DNA of 64,000 bases from positions 124,001 through 188,000 of the forward strand of contig BQMJ01000033.1 in NCBI GenBank assembly GCA_025991245.1. Direction: 5' to 3'. This document shows positions 31,680 to 45,251 of this stretch, piece by piece. The notes under the pieces were generated by a model, which saw nothing but the letters and a program-made list of their open reading frames with translations, did no database searches and was not told the origin of the DNA. Every line of letters begins with the position of its first letter. The stretch's first letter is position 1. This stretch comes from Galdieria partita. Its lineage: Eukaryota > Rhodophyta > Bangiophyceae > Galdieriales > Galdieriaceae. Position numbers and translations under genes: made by a program.

Positions 31680-33179
31680 ATGCTCACATTTGTTACTTTT
31701 TCTCTTGGCCATAAAAAGGCTCTTAAGCCTCTTCAAGTAAACTCTCATTGTAAGAATAGGCTCAATGTTGTAACGATGGTAACTACCAAAAGGGATCAGC
31801 ATGTTTTGCTAGACCCTAGTCTTCAAAAAGCAGATCCACTTGTGTATGAACTCCTCGAAAAGGAGAAGCGACGTCAGTGGAAGGGTTTGGAGCTTATTGC
31901 TTCGGAGAATTTCACTTCAAAAGCCGTATTGGAAGCTTTAGGTTCGGCATTTACGAATAAATATTCTGAAGGACAACCAGGAGCTCGTTATTACGGAGGT
32001 AACGAGTATATAGACGAATTGGAAATTCTTTGTCAACAGAGGGCGTTGGAAGCTTTTGACTTGAATCCTCGTGAATGGGGAGTTAATGTTCAACCTTATA
32101 GCGGTTCACCTGCCAACTTTGCAGTCCTAACTGCTTTATTACAACCTCATGACCGTCTTATGGGATTGGACCTTCCATCCGGTGGTCACCTAACACACGG
32201 CTTTTATACAGCAAAAAAGAGAGTTTCGGCTAGTTCTATTTATTTTGAATCACTTCCCTATCGCGTTTCTCCAGTGACTGGTTATATTGATTATGAGAGT
32301 TTGGAAGAATTGGCGCGTCTCTTCCGACCAAAGTTGATCATTGCAGGTGGAAGTGCTTATCCACGAGAATGGGACTATGTCAAGTTTAGAAAGATTTGTG
32401 ATGAGAATGATGCTTATCTCATGGTGGATATGGCACATATTTCAGGTTTAGTTGCTGCAAAACAAGCCTTATCACCGTTTCCTTATGCTGATGTGGTTAC
32501 AACTACGACACATAAAAGTCTACGTGGACCAAGATCTGGTATGATATTCTACCGACGTCAATGTCTTGCCTATGATAGACGAGGAGAAGATTTGGAGCCT
32601 TTGATCAATTCTGCAGTATTTCCTGCTTTACAAGGAGGACCACATAATCACCAAATTGCGGCTCTTGCCGTTCAACTTGCTCAAGTAAACACACCGGAGT
32701 TTAGAGAATATGCAAAGCAAATCATATTGAATGCAAAAGCTTTAGCTGAACAGTTAAATTTATTGGGTTATCATTTGGCCACCAGTGGAACAGAAAATCA
32801 TTTAATACTATGGGACTTGAGACCTCAACAGTTTACTGGATCAAAGGCCGAAAAGTTGTTTGAAAAGTGTTCTATTACACTGAATAAGAATTCGGTTCAT
32901 GGAGATAGTTCTGCATTGAGTCCAGGAGGTGTTCGTATTGGTACTCCTGCATTGACTTCTCGTGGATTTAAGGAGAAGGACTTTGAACAAGTTGGAGAGT
33001 TTCTTCATCGTGGATTAGAAATTGGTCTAAGTATTCAGCAAAGGACTGGAAAGAAGCTACAAGATTTTCTAGAAGGTTTGGAAGTATACTATCAGCCTGA
33101 CCTCATTGGACTACGAAACCAAGTAGAAAGTTTTGCCTCTAGTTTCCCTATTCCAGGTTTTGATGCGAATCTTTTGTAA
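31680..33179 (+). CDS. SHMT: Serine hydroxymethyltransferase
   Basis: PLP enzyme interconverting serine plus THF with glycine plus methylene-THF. Intronless, about 499 aa from ATG 31680. The core is nearly textbook: [77 protein letters not shown], the PLP-Lys motif [14 protein letters not shown] and [12 protein letters not shown]. The first ~38 residues are hydrophobic then basic ([19 protein letters not shown]), suggesting an organelle presequence, probably mitochondrial. The internal ATG of VTMVTTKRD could serve a cytosolic form. Confidence 0.97.
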   Translation: MLTFVTFSLGHKKALKPLQVNSHCKNRLNVVTMVTTKRDQHVLLDPSLQKADPLVYELLEKEKRRQWKGLELIASENFTSKAVLEALGSAFTNKYSEGQPGARYYGGNEYIDELEILCQQRALEAFDLNPREWGVNVQPYSGSPANFAVLTALLQPHDRLMGLDLPSGGHLTHGFYTAKKRVSASSIYFESLPYRVSPVTGYIDYESLEELARLFRPKLIIAGGSAYPREWDYVKFRKICDENDAYLMVDMAHISGLVAAKQALSPFPYADVVTTTTHKSLRGPRSGMIFYRRQCLAYDRRGEDLEPLINSAVFPALQGGPHNHQIAALAVQLAQVNTPEFREYAKQIILNAKALAEQLNLLGYHLATSGTENHLILWDLRPQQFTGSKAEKLFEKCSITLNKNSVHGDSSALSPGGVRIGTPALTSRGFKEKDFEQVGEFLHRGLEIGLSIQQRTGKKLQDFLEGLEVYYQPDLIGLRNQVESFASSFPIPGFDANLL

Positions 33180-33286
33180 CTTAGATGACTCTTTGTATAA
33201 AGAATACTGAAACTAAGTTGTCTTGGCATGTTTTATAATGATAGTCCTAAGCGTTCTAAAGAAATTTGTTGATATTGGATTACAAG

Positions 33287-34033
33287 ATGAGCGATGAGAG
33301 TACAACGAGGAAGAACACCTCATCTTTTTCGGCAACTAGTGGTACCGAAAAGCCCTCAGGAGCTAGAATTATTCAGAGTGTAGATGTTCCTCCCAATCAA
33401 ACTATATATGTTAGAAATCTTGACGAGAAAGTAAAAAAACAGGAGTTACGTCAGTCTCTATATGAAGCCTTTTCCCAGTTTGGTCGTATAGTGGATGTTG
33501 TAGCTTTGAAAACAGCTCGAATGAGAGGCCAGGCATTTATAGCCTTTGAAGATATTGCTTCTGCTACCAATGCTTTGAGGGGATTACAAGGTTTTCTGTT
33601 TTATAACAAGCCTATGGTGATACAATATGCAAAGACAAAGTCCGACAAGATTGCAAAACTAGACGGTACTTTTGTCCCACGTTCTGAAAGAAAGCCTGAC
33701 CAAGACACAAGTGTAACCCAGAAAACCGACAGCTTAAAACGAAAACGAACTTCTACTCCAGTTTTATCGAAGGACTTGAATAATGTGCAAGTAGGGGAAC
33801 CTAATCACGTGTTATTTGTTGCAGGTATTCCACAAGATTGTTCTGTACAACAGTTGGAAAGTCTGTTCGTTCAATTTCCAGGATATAAAGAGACACGATT
33901 GGCTGCAGGTCAAGAACGGGTTGCTTTCGTAGAGTTTGAGACGGAAGATCAAGCAACAGTTGCCTTACAAGGAATGCAAGGCTTTCGTATATCAGAAATG
34001 AGTCAGTTCAGTATTGTTTATGCCAAAAAATAA
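33287..34033 (+). CDS. U1A/U2B''-type snRNP protein
   Basis: Spliceosomal RNA-binding protein with two RRMs, about 248 aa, single exon. RRM1 has NQTIYVRNLDEKVKKQELRQ, MRGQAFIAFEDIASATNALR and NKPMVIQYAKTKSD, as in U1A and U2B''. These proteins bind U1 or U2 snRNA stem-loops. A charged linker (KRKRTSTP) separates it from RRM2 (HVLFVAGIPQDCSVQQLESL). The N-terminal ~35 residues are a Ser/Thr-rich addition. One protein may serve both snRNPs, as fly SNF does; sequence alone does not decide. Relevant because this genome is full of short introns. Confidence 0.9.
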   Translation: MSDESTTRKNTSSFSATSGTEKPSGARIIQSVDVPPNQTIYVRNLDEKVKKQELRQSLYEAFSQFGRIVDVVALKTARMRGQAFIAFEDIASATNALRGLQGFLFYNKPMVIQYAKTKSDKIAKLDGTFVPRSERKPDQDTSVTQKTDSLKRKRTSTPVLSKDLNNVQVGEPNHVLFVAGIPQDCSVQQLESLFVQFPGYKETRLAAGQERVAFVEFETEDQATVALQGMQGFRISEMSQFSIVYAKK

Positions 34034-34196
34034 GTTGAAAACAAGTGTACTCGTCCATCACATTTCTTTATAACACATGCGAAACTTGCCTCTTTTTTTT
34101 GTCAGATATTCCAATCTATAGTCAGTCGATGTAGAACAAATGAAAACTGTTTAAAACATGATGCAACTTTTGTAAAAAAAATCTCATAGTTTCCTT

Positions 34197-35751
34197 CTAT
34201 TGCGGAGAAGAAGAACTAAGAAATACTGGGTCGGGTTCCTTAATAATACAAGTAACCAAAGGTCGGCCAAACTTGGATGTGCGTGTTGTTGGCGACATGT
34301 TTTTGTTTGCTCTTCTTTTTGGAGGAGTTTCCTCATTTCTTTGCTGCTCATCTGATAAAGTTTTGTCCCAGCTTTGTACTTGCGCATTATCGTTTTGTTC
34401 TCTCAATTTGTTATCCATAAATACATCACCTGATCGAATTTCCATTTCTTGTCTTACTAAGAAATTTTGTTGCTTTCCTAGTACAGAACCTGGTCGACAA
34501 ATGCGTACCCAAGCAATGGATTCTACAGCTTGAAAATCGTAATATCTCATCAAGGCGCAGCAAATCAGAGTCCCGGTCCTACCTAAACCAGCTTTGCAAT
34601 GAACTGCAACAGCACCTTGTTCTGTTGCACAAATATTTAAAAACTGTTGAACAATTGCTCTAGAAGGCGTCCCTCCATCTTCAAAGTATAAATCATAATG
34701 ATGAATCCCAGCATCTACAAATCTTCTTGCTTCATACATTTTGTTATTCAAACGAACGACACAAGTAACATTCTTTTTACGAAAATAAGGAATATAATCT
34801 TCAGGAGTAAAAGAACGCGAACCATCAGGAGACAAGGTACGTACGGCTGTAGGACCACTAAAGGCAAGAAGCTTCTTAGGTACTATCCAATTAAGGTCTC
34901 CATGCAAAGGCTGCTCAAAGAACTCATACTCTTCAATATCAAATGTCCGAAGGTCAAAAAACCCACATTTTTGTGCCTTATCAAGTGCATCAATGCAATG
35001 TTTTACTGTAAGCTGGAAAGAGGATTCCAAAAAGGAGGCATCCCTAAAACTACAGAAGCGTGATTCCAGTTTCTCCAGTCTTTTATAAACTTGTTCTGCC
35101 GACATTCCCAAGCGAAATAAAGCATAACCTCCTATAAGAATAGCAGCATTGGTTATGTATTTATCGTTATCTCTACAATAAAAATATATGCAAGATTCTC
35201 TCGCATCCACAAATTTCTTGTCCGTCAGCTGGATAAATCGATATCTAATTATTCGTAACAACATAAGCAAAATTGTCAAGTGAGACGATGCATCCTTACA
35301 GTTGTCCTAAATTGAGAGGTCCAAAATCCGAACAGAATGGCTCATAAGTTAGCAAGTCGTCGACAGAATAAAATTCTCCAGTTAGTTCTGTCCTATAAAA
35401 GGAAGATACATTTTCAGTTTCCGAGCACTGCATAAGAGCAAAGCCCATTGGAGAGGAAGGTGAAATGGTTAATACACTCATCAACTTCTCTGAAGAGCTT
35501 TCTTCATTCTCCAACTCCATAGGTTTCGAACAATTTGTTGAAGTTCCTCTATTTTCTGTCATATTATCTTCTTCAACCGAACATAAACTCTCCTTTGTTA
35601 CAGTTGAACTGTACCTTGTCTTGGGACGAAGTACGTGGTAGGAAACCAGTTCAAATGTGTCCTCGTTCAATGGAAAAAAGAACAATTTCCCCTCTATGAA
35701 TTCACAGATAACTTGTTGGAACTGTTTCCAAGCTTCTTCTTCTTGTTCCAT
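34197..35751 (-). CDS. CDC14: CDC14 dual-specificity phosphatase
   Basis: Phosphatase that reverses CDK phosphorylation at mitotic exit and cytokinesis. Two exons, complement 35300-35751 and 34197-35244 (55-nt intron); about 499 aa. The splice joins EPFCSDFGPLNLGQL to YRFIQLTDKKF, the CDC14 N-terminal pseudo-phosphatase domain. NAAILIGGYAL, NWIVPKKLLAFSGP, VTCVVRLNNKMYEARRF and the P-loop HCKAGLGRTG with VRICRPGSVLGKQQNFL follow. The C-terminal ~80 residues are polar. The N-terminal domain has a longer than usual Ser/Glu insertion (around NESSSEKLMS). ATG 35749-35751 is the first Met in the frame. Converges on the U1A-like gene. Confidence 0.95.
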
Positions 35752-38001
<2,250 letters not shown>

Positions 38002-38426
38002 ATAGCTTTTGTATACTTGTGTATCTGTTTGTGTTTGCAATTTTTTGTGTGTTTTCTATAAAGAGAATATCTTTGTACTTTATCATTCAGAATAGATGTT
38101 TAGTATTAGAAGAAATTCCAATCAATTACGAACTGGTAAAACAGGACAAAAATCTCTTGAACTATCAAGTCTATGAGTCTATCAACTTCTTTTGCACTTT
38201 GAAAACGCATCGAACAAAGTTGTCTAGGGTTGCTTTCAGTATGTGTAAAAATATCAGAGCAAATACATTTTGTGAGTATTGTCACTTTGAGATAATAAAC
38301 CGCTATTGAAACTTTCATCAACTCGAATCCAATTCTTTATTTTCTATTTGTGATTGGATTGCGTTGAAATAGTTCTAAAATACTTGGATGGTACATCATT
38401 CTGCAATATTGTTGTTTAGTGCAAAA
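38002..38426. other. Intergenic region between enolase and uL24m
   Basis: About 425 bp. A plus-strand frame (37989-38309, GTG-initiated) overlaps the end of enolase and gives a Phe/Ile-rich product with no recognisable motif. I regard it as fortuitous. Both flanking genes are on the plus strand, so enolase 3' UTR plus a promoter is expected. Confidence 0.5.
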
Positions 38427-39127
38427 ATGGCTAGAGTGAGCAGAAACTTACCCAGGAAACGAATACTCCGAGGAAAGTTGTCGAAGGAGATTAGTGATCC
38501 TATGGATTCTTGTGTTACAGAGATTCGCTTTGCCAAAAAAGTGAAGCACCGTCTGGAGCCTTGGAACTTTTTACCTGGTGACACAGTGGAAGTTTTGAAT
38601 GGTCCTGAAAAGGGCAAGCGGTCACGTGTTTTATTGTCCCTCCCAGAATCAAACGATCTAGTGATCGAAGACATCAATGTTCAAACAGTGTTAAAGTTGA
38701 AAGACAATAGTAGCGAAACAGAGGAAGTGAAAACAGAACATCCTTTGAAAGCTTCGAGAGTTTCTTTGGTTTGTCCAGAAACAGGGTATGAGTGTACGAT
38801 GTGCTCATGTTTTATTCACTCTCATTTGATTAGGAAACCAACGGACGTTGTCTATCGTTATTTGGAAGATGGAACAAGAGTTCGAGTTGCAAAGGTTTCT
38901 GGAGCCATTGTACCTTATCCTCAGTTGGCAACTCGTGTAGAAAAGAGTAAAGAAAAGAAACCGGATGAAATGAAAGTAGACAGTAAGTCTTTTGGTTGTT
39001 TTCTATTGAAAACTCACTCAGTTTGCTTCGTATAGATATCTACTTATGTACTCCTCCTGAACAGGCTGTCAAGAAAACATTGGAAATCAAAGGTCTCGCT
39101 ACTGCTGTAGAAGTAGAAGACTTCTAA
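38427..39127 (+). CDS. Mitochondrial large-ribosomal-subunit protein uL24 (MRPL24)
   Basis: KOW-domain ribosomal protein. Three exons: 38427-38785, 38834-38982 and 39036-39127 (introns of 48 and 53 nt); about 199 aa. The KOW core is FLPGDTVEVLNGPEKGKRSRV. The mitochondrial-type extension is completed by splicing: ASRVSLVCPETGKPTDVVYR, then DGTRVRVAKVSGAIVPYP, which resembles MRPL24 rather than plastid or cytosolic L24/L26. The N-terminus (MARVSRNLPRKRILRG) is Arg-rich like a mitochondrial presequence. The last exon encodes NIYLCTPPEQAVKKT and an acidic end. Confidence 0.85.
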
Positions 39128-39163
39128 AGCTTACTTATTGAAAAAGTTTTCGTTGTAACTTGG

Positions 39164-39370
39164 TTAATTCAATCCATTTAGAATCTCTTTCAGTTCTTCT
39201 TGTGTAGCTTGCTTTTTGACAACCACAAAGAAGAGTGGAACATTGTAGAGTTGCTTCTCCTTATGTTGCCCTTCAAAAGAATATTTCCGAATTTGCGTTA
39301 AAGCTATTCCTGTGCTAGTTCTTAGATTTAAAGTTTTGTTAGTTCTAGTTGGATCCTCTACACTTGTCAT
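39164..39370 (-). CDS. Short hypothetical protein, 5' end uncertain
   Basis: A 68-codon ATG-initiated frame on the minus strand ends 36 bp from the uL24m stop. The product (MTSVEDPTRTNKTLNLRT... ending EELKEILNGLN) has sensible amino-acid composition, a hydrophobic core (NVPLFFVVVKKQ) and a C-terminal helix. The frame stays open upstream to 39430 (LVLPGQVNPLQVL), so the true first exon probably lies further up, around 39430-39850. I do not recognise the family. Confidence 0.4.
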   Translation of the reverse strand: MTSVEDPTRTNKTLNLRTSTGIALTQIRKYSFEGQHKEKQLYNVPLFFVVVKKQATQEELKEILNGLN

Positions 39371-39854
39371 GAGCACTTGAAGAGGATTCACTTGTCCAGG
39401 CAGTACTAAAATCCTTTGTCTTGTGGACAATCATAAATGGCTGGACAGGAAACGCCCGATGACCTGCTTAGACTGTTTGCAACGGCTTTGCATTCGTGTG
39501 ATAAACTTTGAAATACTTGAAATTGATACAGTAGTTATCAAAGTGCAATTTACATTGTATTTAAACGTTACCGTCGGTTATAATATTCTTCAATGGTTGA
39601 AAGTTACCAATTTTCAAGCTTCGACCACACACAGTGACTGTAGAGATTTGTTGAATAATATGACGATAAAAATGTATATATATATATATATCACTCTTTA
39701 GCCAAAATGTTAGTCTCCGATGGAGTTGCATACAAAGTGTCATCGAATCTTATTCTTTTACAAATCATAAACTTTGAACACATCATTTTATCAAAATTTT
39801 GACAAGCCAATCTGCTCTATGTTTAACAGAAGGAAAAGACTAGTTGCTCTAACA
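39371..39854. other. Poorly resolved region, possible small exons
   Basis: About 480 bp between the short minus-strand ORF and the DUF885 gene. It contains a (TA)n tract (39675-39691). A minus-strand ATG frame near 39690-39785 reads IRFDDTLYATPSETNILAK and is followed by a plausible 55-nt intron, and a plus-strand start at 39436 reads MAGQETPDDLLRLFATALH. Neither could be joined to a convincing downstream exon. Unannotated small exons are likely but unproven. Confidence 0.35.
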
Positions 39855-41668
39855 TCATCTTTGCCTAGATAAGAAACTCTCAACGTTTCTTTCCAACATC
39901 GACAATGGAACAGCTCCTGAACGAAGCACACAATCATGAAACAAAGGCCATGAGAACTTCTCTTTCAATTGCTCTTGAGCGACTTGTAACAGTTGAATAA
40001 TTTTCATTTCTCCAACCTTGTATGCCAATGCTTGACCTGGCATAACCATATATCTGTCAATTTCTACTTGAATATCTGCTTCCGTAATACCAGCATTTTC
40101 ACGCATATATTGCACAGATTCCTCTCTCGTCCATCCCAATGCATGAAGTCCTGTATCCACTACAAGTCGACAAGCTCTCCAAATTTCTGCCAAAAGTCTT
40201 CCCAACAAATCATAATCATCCTCATATACATTCATAACATTTCCCAAATATTCCGCATAAAGTCCCCAACCTTCTACATAACCAATGCAAAAGCCTTGAA
40301 CTTCTCTACGAATTCGTGGTAGATGATCCAACTCTTGGGCGATAGCAACTTGTAAATGATGACCAGGAATGCCCTCATGCAATGCAACTGCTTTCATTGC
40401 ATAGAGAGGTCTTGTCGTAGGTTCCGATGTATTTGCATAGAATACTGCTGGTCTCGACCGATCTTTCGGGGCAGGATAATAATGTGCTGGTGGAGCTGAT
40501 TTTTCTCGATAAGATTCAATAGGCTTTACCTCCAATTCTGCCCTCGGAAGATTCACAAAGTAATGCGAAACTTTGGAGCGAATCTTCCCTAAAATATCCT
40601 TGTATAACTGAATAATACTTTGTCCATCCTTGGCAAACAGTTGTGGGTTTTGTCTAAGTTGAGCGATAAACGAGACAAATGAGCCTTCGGTTTGTTGTAA
40701 ACGAGCTCTAACACGAGTAATTTCTTTGGATATTCTTTCGACCTCCTTCTTACCAATCAAGTGCAGTTCTTCTGCTGTATATGATAAAGATGTATAATAC
40801 TCTATTGCTCCTTGATAGATATTCTTTGAGTCCTTCCAATGGATAATACCGGCAGTTTGTCTTGCATTAGGTCTATACTCGTCCTGTAAAAAATCTGCCA
40901 ATAGCTTGTAACCAGGAAGAACGCTTTTCTCGATAACATGTTTAAGAGCTTCCGTATCTCCAACCCATTTCTCAAATGAAGTTGCTGCTGAATCATAAAA
41001 TGGAGAGTTCATCGCATCCTTCTCTCCTTGTGCCTTACATATCGAGATAAGTGCTTCTACTGATTCTACAGGCAATACATAACCTGTATGAATGCCATGG
41101 CGAAATGCTTCTATCATTTGGGTTACCTGCTTTGGAAATGCTGCAAGTCGAGCCAAAAAACTCTCTGTGTCTTCTTTACTATTCCAAGGATGGAAATTAC
41201 CAGCCAACGGTAACATAACGGGTGGACCGAATATATGTGTAGTTGGAATTTCGTATCTGTCAAAGGTTTCCAAACTTAGAATAGATACTCTCAGCATTTC
41301 ACGCAAAAATTCGTAATTATCTACTTCCGTTTCGGGAAGCAAACTACTAAGCTTCGACTGTGTAACTTCTGTGTTCAAGCGTTTCAACGACTGGTAGTGT
41401 TCTTCGTGAGCTTCAAAACTTAGATCCTTCAGATATGAGTTCCATCGATAGTCTCCTTTTTTACAGTTGAGTTGTTTCTCGTTAACAAAAAAGATTCCTT
41501 CCACTTACCTATCATAGTTGCTGAAAGAGGGTCATTGCGCATCTCTTCGTCCCATAACTCAGCATAAAGGTTCCAGAGCCATTGTGAGGCCTTGTTTTCA
41601 TGATCGATAGCATATGGTTCCACTGAAATAGGAGCCTTAAAGTTACGTACACTGTTGGGATCCAACAT
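39855..41668 (-). CDS. DUF885-family putative metallopeptidase
   Basis: Two exons, complement 41509-41668 and 39855-41455 (53-nt intron); about 586 aa, typical for DUF885. Hallmarks are ALHEGIPGHHLQVAIAQEL (HE...HH metal-site-like motif), then GYVEGWGLYAEYLG, and the C-terminal helices GWTREESVQYMRENAG and YMVMPGQALAYKVGE. The family is common in bacteria and is thought to be zinc-dependent hydrolases or peptidases; function in algae is unknown. No signal peptide is visible from the chosen ATG; the upstream frame begins only with TTG. A bacterial origin is possible for this lineage but would need a tree; the intron and local base composition look native. Confidence 0.85.
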
Positions 41669-41998
41669 TCGAAATGTTGCCAACAATTCAACTGGTGTAA
41701 ATCAATATAATTTCTTATTCAACGACTTTTTGATACCCAATCTTTGGACTATGCTTATCTTGAAAAGGAGTGTTATCAAGTGAATATCGATGAGATACAA
41801 GTATTTTATTGTAATAATACTTGCAAAGATTCTTTTTGGGTTGCATGGTTTGCCTAGGACTCTTGAAGGTGAATCTTGTGCTTCATCGAGATAGTCAGTC
41901 AATATGATATAATCAAGCCAGCAAAATGCACAAGTTTCATCATCTAAGGACAATTCTTCCAATGACAACGGCGATCACCATTCACTGTACTTGAAGAA
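41669..41998. other. Intergenic region between DUF885 gene and NOP2
   Basis: About 330 bp between divergent starts. An 88-codon minus-strand frame (41702-41968) is open but begins with TTG and has no motif. It may be an unspliced upstream exon of the DUF885 gene, but no in-phase join was found. Confidence 0.45.
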
Positions 41999-43743
41999 AT
42001 GGGAGGAACTGGACGAGCGAGAAGAACCAAACGTATCCAAAAGTTTGGTACTGGAGTGCAAGACAGTGTGAGAATAGTCAATAAAAAATTGAAATTATCT
42101 GGAGAGAATGCTTTACAACCAGATGTCCCCTTTGGAAAAAGACAAAAGAAGAAGAAGCCAACTTTTGAAAGGCAACAGGAGAACAGAGAAAAACAGAAAC
42201 AAGCGAAGAAGAAGAAGGATGTAGACCAAGAGAGTGCTTTTGTTGACTCTAGTAACAACAAAGAAGCATCAAGAGACAAGGAGCTAGTTTTTCTAGAGTC
42301 TTTAGTTGACTCCAAAGACGACACCAACTTGGAAGACTCTGTCGAGGAACAGGAAGATAGCTCATCCCCTGTTTCTTCACTATGGGAAAATGATGGAGAC
42401 ACCAAAAAAGACTTGTTTGAAGATAGTTCCGTAGAAGAGAGTGATACCGAAGAACTCGATATTGAGAGAGAAACGAGACACTTGGACGATGAAAGGCGAC
42501 TCGAGGAAGAAGATTCGAAAGCAGAGTTTGTATTGAATGCCACAGAGAATTTCGTAGCGGCTGAACAATTGGCAAAGCTCTTTGATGACGATATACAACG
42601 TTCTATGGCCGATAGGAAGTCACGAATATCTATTGTTTTACAAATTCTATCAGACTTTAAGAATCGAAAGGATGGGTCTCATTCCAGGTCGGAATATTTA
42701 TCTCTACTAAAGTCCGATATCAGTTATGTCTATGGCTATAATACATTTCTTGTAGAAGAATTTTTGGGTATGTTTTCTCCTGTGGAATGTATGGAATTTA
42801 TTGAAGCTAGTGATAAACCCCGTCCTCTTGTTATAAGAACGAATACTTTGAAAATCAAAAGAAGGCAGTTGGCTCAAGAACTAATTTCACGTGGAGTGAA
42901 TGTGGATCCGTTGGAGAATTGGAGCAAGGAGGGTTTGGTTGTATATGAAAGTAGAGTTCCAATAGGAGCCACACCGGAATATTTGGCTGGACATTATATG
43001 ATTCAAGCATCTTCTTCCTTTATTCCAGTATTGGCTTTGGATCCTCAAGAGAACGAAAAGATTCTGGACATGGCAGCTTCTCCTGGTGGAAAGACGACTT
43101 TTATTTCAGCTCTGATGCATAATACGGGCATTGTATATGCAAATGATTCTAATGCTGACCGCATAAAGTCTTTGGTTGCAAATATTCATCGATTAGGAGT
43201 TGAAAACACTATCGTTTCTTGTTATGATGGTAGAAAACTTGTTTCCATAGTACGAGATTTGGATCGCATATTATTAGATGCACCTTGTTCTGGTACTGGT
43301 ATTATTTCTCATGATCCTTCAGTAAAGACGAGTCGAAGTAGACCGGATATTCAAAGGAATTCATTGTTACAAAAGCAACTGTTGTTAGCTGCAGTGGATT
43401 GTTGCAATGCCCATTCAGCAACTGGAGGTAAGCTTTTATTTGTGTAGTTTCCAAACATGATTACATATCATCATTAGGTGTCATCGTGTATTCGACTTGT
43501 TCTGTTTTGGTTGAAGAGAATGAGGCGGTCATTGACTATTGTTTAAAACATCGCTTTGTAAAGGTAGTCTCATGTGGTGTCCCTTTTGGAATTCCTGGTT
43601 TTATAAAGTATCGAGGAAAACAGTTTCATCCTTCTCTTCAGGAATCTCGAAGATTCTTTCCACACATACATAATATGGATGGATTTTTTGTCTGTAAGCT
43701 TAAAAAGTTGGAGAACGGAGTACGTAATGGTGAAAATCAGTAA
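41999..43743 (+). CDS. NOP2: NOP2/NSUN1 25S rRNA cytosine-C5 methyltransferase
   Basis: Nucleolar RNA m5C methyltransferase needed for 60S subunit assembly. Two exons, 41999-43427 and 43478-43743 (50-nt intron); about 564 aa. A basic then acidic N-terminal extension ([26 protein letters not shown]) is typical of NOP2. The Rossmann core has [17 protein letters not shown] (SAM), [23 protein letters not shown] (motif IV Cys) and, after the splice, [15 protein letters not shown] (motif VI catalytic Cys). [18 protein letters not shown] is the usual lead-in. All catalytic residues are present. Confidence 0.95.
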
Positions 43744-43875
43744 AAAATATTCTTGTCCGGAAGCAGATTGAAGTTTTCTATCGATTGAAGAGTCTTCAAG
43801 GCGATCAGCTATAGCATATGGATGTTAAGATAAATTGACGAAAACAAAGTTTCGCTCTGCTCTTGATAAACGGTT

Positions 43876-44952
43876 TCAACTACTTCTCTCCGTTTTAGTA
43901 CTGGAAGGGCTAGGTGAATGGGTATCCAAGTTGAAGTTACTAGAAGATGTGCGCATGAGTATAGGTACTTGGAGATACTTGGATAAACTAAATAGGAAAC
44001 CAGATAGAATACCCATAATAACACCAACCCATGCCATAAATGGAAGCTTTTCATGAAAGAAAATAGTTCCAATAATAATAGTTGGAACTTTGATAAAATT
44101 TCCAACAAAACTAAACGTTGCTCCACTTGTGGTTGCGTTTACCCAAAACACAGATATCTGAATTACCGTAACTGCAACACCTGAAAAGGTAAAAGAAGCT
44201 TTGAATAAGGAAGAAAGTTGGTACCAATCAGAATATATTTTTTGTGGTTCCTTTTGTATCCATGCAAAGGGTGTCAATACAATAAAGGAAAGAATATTAC
44301 CATTCATTGCCTTGGCAATATTGGAATATCGGGCCTTTCCAATAAAGAACCTCAAAGAGGCTAACCAGAGAACATTGGATACGATACTCACTCCGGTCCA
44401 AAAGTAACCTTTTGTTGAACTCACGTCAAAATGAGCTGTCACTGCACTACTGAGAAATATAAGAATCATGCTAAAGTACTCCAAAGTCGAAACAACATCT
44501 CCAAAGAGAAATCTTTCCAGAAGTTTCGTGCAAATAGGAACTAGAGCTTTAAGTGAAGTTACCACTGGAATAGTTAAATATTCAAAAGCTTTTGCATTAG
44601 AATAGAGATACAAAGAAGAAAACAGTTGAGGAAAGAGTAGCCGGCGGAGCAACTTCAAACTGAGTTTCGCGCTACTTAATAGTCCTAACAACGTACACAA
44701 GGCCAAAAATAAAGTCGATATAGCGTTTTGGACGACTATACAAGATATAGGAAATTGTTTTCCTTCCCCAGAAAATATGAGCTTGTTCATAAGAGTTACA
44801 GACATAGAACTCAAGCCGTAACAAAGACAAGATATTACAGCTTCACTTTTACCAAGTTGACGAAAGACAGATGATGATGATCCCGTCTTTTCTTCTCCAG
44901 AAGGAGGTACAAATATGATATTATTATGACTGCCTTCTTCTTGAGTGTTCAT
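43876..44952 (-). CDS. Golgi nucleotide-sugar (GDP-mannose) transporter-like protein
   Basis: Ten-span drug/metabolite-superfamily carrier, 358 aa, single exon. It resembles VRG4/GONST-type GDP-mannose transporters: SVTLMNKLIFSGEG near TM1, YSNAKAFEYLTIPVVTSLKAL, and the C-terminal GATFSFVGNFIKVPTIIIGT. The last segment aligns with the family's substrate-binding 'GALNKLP' region, here altered to GNFIKVP. The N-terminal ~35 residues are polar and cytosolic, with no transit peptide, so Golgi rather than plastid. Substrate remains an inference; other TPT/NST-family carriers are possible. Confidence 0.8.
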   Translation of the reverse strand: MNTQEEGSHNNIIFVPPSGEEKTGSSSSVFRQLGKSEAVISCLCYGLSSMSVTLMNKLIFSGEGKQFPISCIVVQNAISTLFLALCTLLGLLSSAKLSLKLLRRLLFPQLFSSLYLYSNAKAFEYLTIPVVTSLKALVPICTKLLERFLFGDVVSTLEYFSMILIFLSSAVTAHFDVSSTKGYFWTGVSIVSNVLWLASLRFFIGKARYSNIAKAMNGNILSFIVLTPFAWIQKEPQKIYSDWYQLSSLFKASFTFSGVAVTVIQISVFWVNATTSGATFSFVGNFIKVPTIIIGTIFFHEKLPFMAWVGVIMGILSGFLFSLSKYLQVPILMRTSSSNFNLDTHSPSPSSTKTERSS

Positions 44953-45251
44953 TCAACGGAATCAAAACAGCGGAACAAGCGATGTTTGAAAAATTCGCAA
45001 TTCAAATGTAGTTCATTTACTTGTTAGAGGACGGTTATCACTATTTTCAGTTACTTGAGAAGATTCCAGTTTTGTATGTTATTTTAAGACCATAAATAAT
45101 GCAACATTCAATATGAACATGATATTTTGGAACATTGATTCTTTCATCTTGATGACAAGGCGATACTTCCTAATAAGAGTGTCCAATCAACCCAAATTGT
45201 TTACATCATCCAGAAATGATTCTCCACTTGACCAATCTTCTCCCTTAGAAT

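Noticed and set aside
41944-42543. 199-codon minus-strand ORF across NOP2
   Set aside because: Antisense shadow of the acidic, Ser-rich N-terminus of NOP2; composition is almost only Ser/Leu/Phe.
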